From Spongilla lacustris (Eukaryota > Porifera > Demospongiae > Spongillida > Spongillidae): 64,000 nt of DNA. A model generated the notes under the pieces. It was not told the DNA's origin. It searched no databases and worked only from the letters and a program-made list of their open reading frames with translations. The stretch's first letter is position 1. Every line of letters begins with the position of its first letter. Positions 14,126 through 24,400 of this stretch are shown here, in pieces. Location: contig OX442424.1 of assembly GCA_949361645.1 (NCBI GenBank), positions 2,074,975-2,138,974 on the forward strand, written 5' to 3'. Made by a program: the position numbers and the translations under genes.

Positions 14126-16601
14126 GTGCTTATAATAATAACTGAAATCGAAAAGCCAGCTTGTTAATGTACGTACGCTTGTACTGCTTGAATTGAAAGA
14201 ATACATAGGGTAGATTAAGGTAATTCCGCCAGGGGGGAGTGTTCGCCACCCTTAACTTCAAACGCGGCGCTTAGGGCTTACCTGACGTTTTTATATCGCA
14301 GCAAAATATGGAAATATTAGTACATGGAGTCTGTGTTTACGGCCCACAATTGAAGTTCTATTAGTTATTTCGGTTCTTACAAAAAAAAATCAAAAACTAA
14401 GCTACCTCAATTTTCGGCAAAAGTGGTACGGTAAACAACGCGCAATTGGAAGTGAGTTTACCTGGTGCAAGTCGCTGTACGTAAAATACGTAGTCAATCA
14501 TGTGTCATGATCTGTTTAAAATCTTGTTATTAGAGGAGAGTGGTGATTTCTGGACAATATATGTAGTTCTATTTGTTATGAAACTTACTAGCTTGGGAAT
14601 TAGGGTGGGTGGCGGACACTCCAATCGTAAATTACGCTATTAAGCAGTAATCGCCACGGCACCCCTGGCGACTACTCAAACTTTCTGAAATGATGAAGTG
14701 GGAATAGTCAAAATAGCTACCATTAGGCCTATAAATGTTTGCTACCAATTATATATCAGTACTGTAAGTTGTTCATGTTGGGAAGGAGTGTTCGCCATGG
14801 GGGCGTGGCCTTCTTTCCCATACACACATAATGGGATGTCCATAAATACATATTTTCTCTGACACTTCATGCTTCAAATGGTTACTTTTTTTTGTTTCTG
14901 CATGGCCTTCTAATCAAACTCAGTTCAGTTGCTTGAGCCAACTCGAGCCCTTGGATTTGTACGTTTTAGCTAACTGCAAGCCACGGATGTACAAATGGAA
15001 GCCGTTCTATCCAAAAAAAAAATACTAGCATCGCAAAGAAACACTCCCAGGGCGTTTAAAGGGCTACAGTGAACAAGCTTACTTGTTTTAGCAACGTCCT
15101 ATGTAAAAACCACTTTTGTTACACTTCGCAACAACGAAATACAGGGGGTGGCGAACACTCCAATTGCAAATAGACGTGCAACAGGGGTGGCGATAATACC
15201 TGAAATACGCTTAATTGGATAAAACCACAGTTTTATTTTGTTTGGAACACTTTTTTGGAGAAACGAAGCGATAATAGTGTAGAATAAGGACTGAGGATCT
15301 CTTGAAACCAAGTATGCTTGAAGCACTACCCGTCCTTTTTTTTAATATGTAAGAATACCGATATCGGTACTCGCGGGTGCAGGTGGCGAACACTACTTAA
15401 TTGACCCTACAATTATTAATGGTTAAATCATTAATCTAACAAAATATTTCATGCGGTCAAAAGGTCGGCGGTGTAATGGAAATCATTGGGATACATTCAT
15501 TGGCTATGTCGCGTACGTCGCTTCGTCTTAAAGTTTGGGGGTGTTCAAACTAAGAAGGAAGATGTCCTGCATGAAAGTGCAAAGCCTACATGTACATCGA
15601 TCTGTAACTTTCATCATACTTTACAAACAATCGATTTTAAAAATACGCATAGTGGGCTCTTACAGGCTGGCAGTTACAGCCGTCTTACTCTTACGATAGT
15701 TATAGTATACACACCCTAGCGGCACTTCAAATAGGCCGGAAGTTCACGTTTATTTCAGGGAATGCTGCTGCATGCATGATGCCCAAACTATCGATCTGTA
15801 ATTGGAAGCCCAGCGAAACTATTAACTGGGGCTTGTGTGCTTTAGGTATCTTATAACTGTTCCTTTCAGTTCTTGCATTGCTCAGTCATACACATTGTAT
15901 AAAATCCAGTATCACTATGGCGATCAATTCAACCTTTCTGCCCGGCCAAAACTTGTTCACCAGATATACTCCTTGAGGTTTTCAACAAGCCAGGATGATG
16001 GATTTGTATATCACTGCGGAATCTGTGATTTTAGACCGTAAAATCCTAGACGTCATGCAGAAGAAATTTTTTGTTAATTGTTTATTGATACCATTTGCTA
16101 AAAGCGATCTGGTAGCTTCACTGTGCTTCGTCATTGCTTACTATGCATTCAGAACGACTGCCGAATGCGTCAGCAATAGATCAGACTATTTTTTTTAGTT
16201 TTAAAACACGCAACGTATTTATCAAGTGTTGTTCAAATCGAGTTTTCAAATTCTCCCCACGATTTTCGGCTCTATTTAAAACTGAACGCTGCGTCCTTGC
16301 AAGGTAAATAGTATACTGTACTCTCCCCTCTAGATAATTGATCCTTCTATCTAGGCCGGGTACCTTCTACGATACGCCAGTTACTAAACATCGATCCCAT
16401 TAATAGGCCTATAGACCACTGCCGTTTCATCCCGGGAAGGATCAAAACATTAGCGGCCATATTGTTTTGGCCCAAAATGTGTGCGTTATTTAGAATTTGT
16501 GTTTTCATTACGTACATGATGTAATAATAACAACTTAGACTGGTGAAAAATCACGGCCTAATTAATTGTATTCATAAGTTTAAGTACGAATCATATACTT
16601 A
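13815..16601 (-). repeat. Left arm of inverted duplication carrying a DEATH exon and upstream DNA
   Basis: Once a 1.2-kb transposon (14208-15407) is set aside, 13815-14207 plus 15408-16601 is a near-identical reverse complement of about 19950-21410. The shared part covers most of the DEATH exon, the small start exon and about 1.1 kb of upstream DNA. Identity fades inside the 3' end of the DEATH exon, where the left copy reads SAGLDHLIIGA and the right copy SAGLRINGSL, though both keep the donor G|GTAAATG. Confidence 0.9.
14208..15407. mobile_element. 1.2-kb non-autonomous DNA transposon, TA target duplication
   Basis: The ends are inverted: GGGTAGATTAAGG with AGTGTTCGCCACCC on the left, and on the right the reverse complement of GGGTCAATTAAGT with AGTGTTCGCCACC. 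TA flanks both sides. The other arm of the inverted duplication (near 21010) lacks it, which gives an empty site. The GTGTTCGCC motif recurs inside at about 14610, 14787 and 15147, in both orientations. There is no transposase. The TA target suggests a Tc1/mariner-like mechanism (inference). Confidence 0.88.
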
Positions 16602-19215
16602 TGGATAAGGCTACTTATGTTGCCTAAATGTGTCTTACCCTCTTCTAAGCGAGCTGGAAAGAAGCATAAGTTGACACCTATCAGTAAGTTTTGTGAGTTG
16701 TGGTCAGATGGTAAGGAACGACAACTTTGGCAAAAAGCAAAAGAGTCAGCTTTGCATTGCAATAAAGCTCACAAGCCAAGCCGAATCATTTCAACCCAAG
16801 ATGCTGAGTTATTGAGGATCAATGGGGCTATAAGTTGTGCAGAACAGGGTCTATTTCACAAGGCGTGCACCATGCTTACATCAACTGGTTTGGCTCCGGA
16901 TTCGGAGGCCACATGGGAGAAGCTGAAGGCCAAACATCCATTTGCTCCTCCCCCTATTGCTCCACCTACTGTAGACCAACATGAAAGTCCACTGGATAAA
17001 GATTTTGACATCCTAAATTGTCTGCAGAGCTTCCCTAAAGCCACTGCTTGTGGCCCTTCAATGTTAAGAGTGCAACATCTTATAGATGTGACAAGGAATG
17101 CTTTCCTGAATCGTGAGACTCAATTGCCCAGCCTCCTTCGTCAGCTTGTTATATTGCTTGCCTCAGGAGAGGCTCCTACCTCTCTAGCTCCCTACCTTGC
17201 TGGTGGAAACCTGGTGGCCCTGATGAAGATAAAGGAAGGTGGTGAGTGGGACGTGAGGCCCATTGCTGTTGGAGAAGTTTTACGCCGTCTCACAGGTAAG
17301 TGCCTCTGTAGTGTGACCAAGATCAAGGCCAGCCAGTTTTTTCATCCTCACCAGTATGGAGTGGCATGTCCTGGTGGGTCAGAGAAGATTGTGCACAGGC
17401 TTCGCTCTTGCATTGAGAATTGCTGGGGCAATGGAGATTTTGTGACTTTGAAGATCGACATGCACAATGCTTTTAACAGTGTCTCAAGGCAGTGGGTTTT
17501 GGATGAGTGCAAGGAGCATTTCCCCGAGCTGCTTCCCTGGGTTTCCTGGTGCTATAGCCAACACCCTTTACTTTGGCATACATCTGGTGTGCTGCACTCA
17601 GCTGATGGTGTCCAACAAGGTGATCCACTTGGGCCACTGCTATTCGCCTTGGTGTTGCATAAACTAGTGATGAAGTTGGATGCTGAGCTCGGTGCAGATC
17701 TGCTCTTAAATGTGTGGTTCCTGGATGATGGTGCTTTGTGTGGCCCACGTGAAGTGATCATTCGAGCTCTGCAGATATTCATGGAAGATGGTCCTTCACT
17801 AGGCTTACATCTTAACTTAGCCAAGTGTGAATTGTTCAGTCCACAGAGTTTTAATGTTTTAACCCCGGAGGGGGTCTTAATCAGTGAGCAGTCCTTTCCA
17901 CCTCAGATTACTAAACGCTCACATATCCCAAATCTGGTAATGCTTGGTGCTCCCATCGGTGATACAAAGTTCTGTTCTGCCTTTGCCGAAGAGAAGCGGC
18001 TGGAGGCCCAAGAACTACTGCAACTACTTCCCAAGTTGCATGATCCCCAGGTAGCTGTCACCTTACTGCGCAAGTGTGGTGCATACTGCAAGTTGGTCCA
18101 CCTAGCCCGTAGCACTCCTTCAGATGTTTGATTGTGATGTTCGCAGTTTTTTTGAGGAGTGTGGGGCTATTCAACTAACTGAAGATGCTTGGTCACAAGC
18201 ATGTTTGAGCATCAGTCGAGGGGGATTTGGACTGCGCTCTTTAAGGCGGCATTCCCCTGCTGCTTACCTGGCTTCCTTATGTGCCTCTGGGAGCAGTTCA
18301 GCAGACATGGAGCACAGGGTAGAAAGAGCTCGTGAGCAATTTAATTGCTCTGTTCCTGATAGTAAGGCAGTAGTGGATTTCTCAACCATTATGGAATCCC
18401 CACCAAAGCAGGCTTCCTTATCTGCAGTCCTTGAAGACCTAGACCAAGCAGCCCTTTGGGAGGCTTCTCCACCTACTACCAGATCGAGGCTTTTGGCTGT
18501 GACTGCCCCAGGAGCTTCTGATTGGTTAAAGGTAATTCCATCCCCCGGTCTGGGTCTGCGGCTGTCCCCAGATGAAGCCCAAGTTCTGATCTAATGGTGG
18601 CTGGGCCTTCCACTCTTTGAAGATGGTGCTACTTGCCCTCTGTGTGGACCTCAGGAGCCCTTGGATAAGCTAGGTCACCATGCCACCACATGTAAAAGAG
18701 GACCACATGTTTGCCGCCGTCACAATGTTTTAAGAGATGTTTTATTTGAATTTTTCAGTCGGGCTCTGCTTTCTCCTGAGCTGGAGAAGGGAAGTGGCAT
18801 GGACCATTCGCATTCCCAAACCCGTCCAGCTGATATCCTGGTTCCATCATGGTCCATTGGAAAATCTGCTGCCTGTGATGTCACAGTTGTGAATCCGCTC
18901 AACCCAAGCTTGATTCTGGGAGCGAGCACAACTGTGGGTTACTCGGCAGCAGAGAAAGAAGTGGTCAAAATGACTAAGAATGGCCCGAAGTGTGCAGAAC
19001 TTGGGTGGGAGTGTATTCCCCTGGCTGTAGAGACATATGGTGGTTGGGGAGAGAAGGCCCAGGAAATGTTCAACCGGATCAGCAGGAGGTTGGCAGTGGG
19101 CTCAGCATCCAGTGAAGCCGGGGTGAGGCAGGACATGTATGGGAGACTAAGCCTGACCTTGGTGAGGGAGAACGCTAAGGCAATCCTGGCAAGATCCAGC
19201 TGGCCAGTTAGCTGA
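16602..19215 (+). pseudogene. Reverse transcriptase plus restriction-like endonuclease ORF, damaged
   Basis: RT palm motifs are clear: motif A LKIDMHNAFNSV, motif B GVQQGDPLGPLLFAL and motif C WFLDDG. After the RT comes a CCHC zinc knuckle (CPLCG, LGHHATTCKRG) and a PD-(D/E)XK-like region (RHNVLRDVL, RPADILVP, AACDVTVVNPL, CAELGWECIPLAVETYGGWG). By family this is a nicking endonuclease used to prime reverse transcription. The frame breaks twice: a frameshift between about 18115 and 18131, and a TAA at 18592-18594 in the middle of the endonuclease half. The N-terminal DNA-binding part is missing because of the 5' truncation. The copy looks young but dead. Confidence 0.92.
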
Positions 19216-19292
19216 ACCCTTATGTGTTATAATGTGTTAGTATGAAGTTGTATTCTAGTTATGTACGTATGATGATAAAATATAATTATAAA
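16602..19292 (+). mobile_element. 5'-truncated RLE-type non-LTR retrotransposon with 7-bp TSD (family A)
   Basis: The insert is bounded by ATACTTA at 16595-16601 and again at 19293-19299. The other arm of the inverted duplication (about 19940-19960, reverse complement) has the same sequence without the insert, so the empty site is visible. The reading frame is already open at the first inserted base, so the 5' end is cut off. The 3' end is AT-rich (ATAATTATAAA) and has no long poly-A. It landed inside a MITE. This pattern is the usual mark of target-primed reverse transcription. Confidence 0.9.
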
Positions 19293-19395
19293 ATACTTAG
19301 AGCCGAATGAAATGTTGCGGGCGTACAATTATAGTGTTTGATTAAAAATTTCTAAATAACGCACACGTTTTGGTCCAAAACAATATGGCCGCTAA

Positions 19396-19812
19396 TGACA
19401 AGTCTCGTACCCAGACCCAAATGTACGTAACGCTTACAGTATAACATCACTTGGAGCTCGATCAACTATAGGCCATGCCTTTAACCACTCCCCTGTCGAC
19501 CTGATTACAAAGGTTACGTTGCACAGGTCTCATCTATTCTTTAGTTTACTGTCTGACTGCCTGACTGCCCCTTTTAGTACACATAAGCATACATCATGTA
19601 TCCTTACAATGTAATTACTTGATCTTATTATTATCATTATTATATAAAAATATTATAAAAACGTGATGTTATACTCGATAATCATCGTTACGTACATTGT
19701 ACGTGATGTTATACTGTAAGAGATAATCATCGTTACGTACATTGTACGTGATGTTAGATACGTGATTGTAAGAATCGTTACGTACTTTTGGGTCTGGGTA
19801 CGAGACTTGTCA
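19396..19812. mobile_element. 417-bp MITE at the centre of the inverted duplication
   Basis: TIRs of at least 22 bp: TGACAAGTCTCGTACCCAGA on the left and its reverse complement ending at 19812. Inside is a two-copy direct repeat of about 50 bp around CGTGATGTTATACT and ATCATCGTTACGTACATTGT. It forms the loop between the two arms of the DEATH-gene inverted duplication. Confidence 0.75.
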
Positions 19813-20104
19813 TCCCGGGAAGGATCGAAACATTAGCGGCCATATTGTTTTGGACCAAAACGTGTGCGTTATTTAGAAATTTTTAATCAAACACTATAAT
19901 TGTACGCCCGCAACAATTCATAACCATTTCACTCGGTTCTAAGTGTATGATTCGTACTTAAACTTATGAAACAATAGCCGTGAATTTTCACCAGTCTAAG
20001 TTGTTATTATTACATCATGTACGTAATGAAAACACAAATTCTAAATAACGCACACATTTTGGGCCAAAACAATATGGCAGCAATGTTTTGATCCTTCCCG
20101 GGAT
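19812..20104. mobile_element. About 293-bp MITE with 70-bp TIRs
   Basis: Inverted ends ATCCCGGGAAGGATC, then GGCCATATTGTTTTGG and GTGTGCGTTATTTAGAA. A second copy, split by the family A retrotransposon and cut by the neighbouring MITE, lies at about 16429-16601 plus 19293-19395. Confidence 0.8.
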
Positions 20105-21410
20105 GAAACGGCAAGGGGTCTATAGGCCTATTAATAGGATCGATGTTTAGTAACTGGCGTATCGTAGAAGGTACCCGGCCTAGATAGAAGGATCAATTAT
20201 CTAGAGGGGAGAGTACAGTACTTACCTTGCAAGGGACGCAGCGTTCAGTTTAGAGCCGAAAATCGTGGGGAGAATTTAACACTTGATAAATACGTTGCGT
20301 GTTTTAAAACTAAAAAACTATTGCTGACGCATTCGGCAGTCGTTCTGAATGCATAGTAAGCAATGACGAAGCACAATGAAAGCGCTACCAGATCGCTTTT
20401 AGCAAATGGTATCAATAAACAATTAACAAAAAATTTCTTCTGCATGACGTCTAGGATTTTACGGTCTAAATTCCGCAGTGATACAAATCCATCATCCTGG
20501 CTTGTTGAAAACCTCAAGGAGTATCTGGTGAACAAATTTTGGCCGGGCAGAAAGGTTGAATTGATCGCCATAGTGATACTGGGAACAGTTTTAAGATACC
20601 TAAAGCACACAAGCCCCAGTTAATAGTTTCGCTGGGCTTCCAATTACAGATCGATAGTTTGGGCATCATGCAGCAGCATTCCCTGAAATAAAAACGTGAA
20701 CTTCCGGCTTATTTGAAGTGCCGCTAGGGTGTGTATACTATAACTATCGTAAGAGTAAGACGGCTGTAACTGCCAGCCTGTAAGACATTGTTTGTAAAGT
20801 ATGATGAAAGTTACAGATCGATGTACATGTAGGCTTTGCACTTTCATGCAGGACATCTTCCTTCTTAGTTTGAACACCCCCAATCTCTAAACTGACGAAG
20901 CGACGTACTATACGCCAATGAATGTATCCCAATGATTTCCATTACACCGCCGACCTTTTGACCGCATGAAATATTTTGTTATAGATTATTGATTTAACCC
21001 ATAATAATTATATATATTCTTTCAATTCAAGCAGTACAAGCGTACATTAACAAGCTGGCTTTTCGATTTCAGTTATTATTATAAGCACATGGATGATGTG
21101 GACACTGGTAAGCGGCCAGCTGCGATAGACTGTCGTGTTGCGTATTTTGGGCATACATGTAAGGCAGCCATTCACGTCACGATCTATACCTGCTTGCAGT
21201 AATTAGGCACTTATCGGAAAACATCGGGCATGACTGGAAATGTCTAGGAAGAGGACTCGGGTTTGGAAAAACTGATCTGGATGGTATTGAAGTGGCCAAT
21301 CCGCACGTCCTATCTGACCAAATCCACGGCCTTTTCCACCTCTGGAAGACACGCTGTGGTCCGCTTGCTACTGTCCAGACTTTAAAAGCAGCTGCGCAAT
21401 CCGCTGGCCT
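19950..21410 (+). repeat. Right arm of inverted duplication (NLR side)
   Basis: Reverse complement of 13815-14207 plus 15408-16601. It includes the first two coding exons of the NLR and about 1.1 kb upstream. No other gene is seen in 20105-21072, so this stretch is the likely promoter/5' UTR region for the NLR, and its twin serves the DEATH-KH model. Confidence 0.88.
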
Positions 21411-24400
21411 CAGGATCAATGGCTCTCTGATCGAGGCAGACGGCGGAGCCCAAACAGGTAAATGATCCCTCGGGTTTACTTTTCGTCATGTCATCCATTT
21501 GCTAATTACCGTACCACCTAAACCACAGGTTTTGGTGTCGCAGAATATATCGAATACTTGAGAGATAAGTACATCACCGACCTTTCCAGCGCACAGCCGC
21601 TGTTGCCTGTCCCTGTTAAAAAGCACGTGAACCTCCACTTGGTACAGAACGATGATGGGGAGGAGGAGGACCTTCAGTGGGTCATGTGGGAGGCGGTCCA
21701 TGGCAACAGCAATACCACCAAGAAAAAGAAAAAGAAGTCAACACCCATTGACATCAATAAGGTAAAAGGGGATCAAAGGTACCTTGAAACTCAGCCCCTC
21801 TCCTCCCTATCTTCGCTCCTCCTCCCCTCCCCCTCCTTTCCTTCCCTCCTCCCCCTCTTTTCCTTCCCTCCTCCCCTCCTTTCCTTCCCTCCCCCTCCTT
21901 TCCTTCCCTCCTCCCTCCTTTCCTTCCCTCCTCCCCTCCTCCCCTCCTCCCCCTCCCCCTCCTTTCCTCCCCTCCTCCTCCCCCTCCTTTCCTTCCCTCC
22001 TCCCCCTCCCCCTCCTTTCCTTCCCTCCTCCCCCTCCTTTCCTTCCCTCTTCCCCCTCCCCCTCCTTTCCTTCCCTCCTCCCCCTCCTCCACTCCTTCAC
22101 ATGATCACTCACAACTCCCTGTCCATGTAGATTGAAGAATTAAGCAGCCTGTCTCGGTTGGTGGTAGTGGAAGGGGCACCCGGCGTTGGCAAGTCATGCT
22201 TAGCCTGGAAGCTGGGTGTGCTGTGGAAGGACAAGAAGCTGTACCAAAAGTGCCCTGTGGTAGTATTCATAAGGCTTAGAGACAGCAGTGTGCAGTGTGC
22301 CAAGGAACCACAAGACCTCTTCCTCTACCCTGACCAAGACGTGCAGGTCAAAGTGCATAGTTGGGTGCTCCGCAAAAGTGGGCGTGGCTGTCTGCTGATC
22401 TTGGACGGGTACGACGAACTCCCTGCTGGTGCCCAGACCAAATCAGTCTTCTCCAGGATCATCGGAGGTGAACTCCTCCCCCAGGCCTGGGTGGTTGTCA
22501 CCAGTCGCTCCTCCGCCATGCACAACCTCCTTGAACTGTGCAAGACCCAGGAGGTCCAGCACGTCGAGATCCTTGGCTTCACAGAGGAGCAGGTGAAGGA
22601 CTACGTCAGCAGCGCCTTTAAGCAAGACCAGAAATCCCGTTGCGGCTTCGAGGAGTACCTGAGGTGCCACCCACACTTGCAGGGCCTGATGTACATACCT
22701 CTGAACGCCGCCATTGTTGTGGGCGTGTACAAGGCCAGCCAAGAAAAGGGTTGTGTGATACCAAAGACGATGACAGAGCTGTACACTGCACTGGTTCTCT
22801 ACTTGGTCCACCACCACCATCATCGAGACCCTGCCAATAGCCCTATGGGACCCACTGAACGTATCTCTGATTTGCCAGCCCACTATTACAAAAGCATCAA
22901 GTCGATGGCAGAAATAGCATATCAGGGATGTTTGGAGGACAAACTTGTGTTCCAAAAGATGCCAATGTCCCTGGAGACCTTAGGTGTGTGTATGTGGTGT
23001 GTGTGTCCTGTGTATATGGTGTGTGTGTGTGTGTGTCTTGTGTGTATGTTGTGTGTGTATGTGATGTGTGTGTCATGTGTTTGTGTGTCCTGTGTATGTG
23101 ATGTGTGTGTCATGTGTTTGTGTGTCCTGTGTATGTGATGTGTGTGTCGTGTGTATGTGGTGTGTGTCATGTATGGTGTGTGTGTGTCTTGTGTGTATGT
23201 TGTGTGTGTATGTGATGTGTGTGTCATGTGTTTGTGTGTCCTGTGTATGTGATGTGTGTGTCGTGTGTATGTGGTGTGTGTCATGTATGGTGTGTGTGTC
23301 ATGTATGGTGTGTGTATATGTGTGTGTTGAGTGCTTATGTGTGTATTAAGGCCAGCATACTCTGGGCGACTTCCTGCCAACTTGTTGAATATGGTAAAAG
23401 TTCAGTAAACTATCTGTAAACTAAATAATAATGGCACTTTTACCCGTATTCATTTGAGTTGCATACCTGTAAAAGTCAGCATACAAGGGGGCGACTTTGT
23501 CTCATGCAACTCAATGAATATGGGTAAAAGTTCCTTAATTGTTTAGTTTACTGATGGTTTGCCGAACATTTGTCCATATTCATTTGAGTTGCATGCAACA
23601 AATCAGCAGGAAGTCGCCCCGTGTATGCCGACCTTTAGTGTACTCTTGTGTATGTAGGTTCATGACCATGTGCATGTGCATGGGTCTGGAGACAAGGTGA
23701 GAGTGACCTCCTCCTCCTCCTCCTCCTCCTCCTCCTCCTCCTCTTCCTCCTCCTCCTCCTCCTCCTCTTCCTCCACCTCCTCCTCTTCCTCCACCTCCTC
23801 CTCCTCCTCCTCTTCCTCCTCCTCCTCCTCCTCCTCTTCCTCCACCTCCTCCCCTCCTCCTCCCCTTCTCCTCCTCCTCCCCCTCCTCTCCTCCTCCTCC
23901 TCTTCCTCCACCTCCTCCCCTTCTCCTCCTCCTCCTCCCCCTCCTCTCCTCCTCCTCCTCCCCCTCCTCCTCCTCCCCTCCACCTCCTCACCCCCCTCCT
24001 CCTCTCAGGACTGATGGACAAGGTTTCTGAGCTCCATCATGGCATAGGGGCACAGTCCATCTCCTGCAACTTCCTCCACAAGACCTTGCAGGAGTACATG
24101 GCTGCCTTCCACGTGTCCCTCCTTCCCCCACAAGAGCAGGTCAGAGTACTCGACACACTCAGCGAGAAGCCACAGATGAAGATCGTATGCAGGTTCCTCG
24201 CGGGTCTCACCAAGTTCCAGCAAAAGAGTCGGTGCCATTTCCTGTGGAACCTGCTGGGCCATGTCTCCCCTCTCAGCTATGTCCAGTCCTTCCACACCAG
24301 GGGTGAGGGCTGTCTGGTGGAGGTACTGCACTGGCTGTATGAGACCCAGCAGCCTGCCCTGGTGGAGAAGGTGTTGGGGGGCATTAAAAGGGAGGTTGAA

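Noticed and set aside
16602..19292. RT element as a TIR-bearing DNA transposon or DIRS-like element
   Set aside because: The inverted sequences around it belong to a MITE and a segmental inverted duplication that existed before; the element's own edges show only a 7-bp direct duplication.
20245..20610. 121-residue minus-strand ORF in the right arm upstream of the NLR
   Set aside because: The left-arm twin (15835-16198) breaks the frame by small indels, so coding constraint is unlikely.
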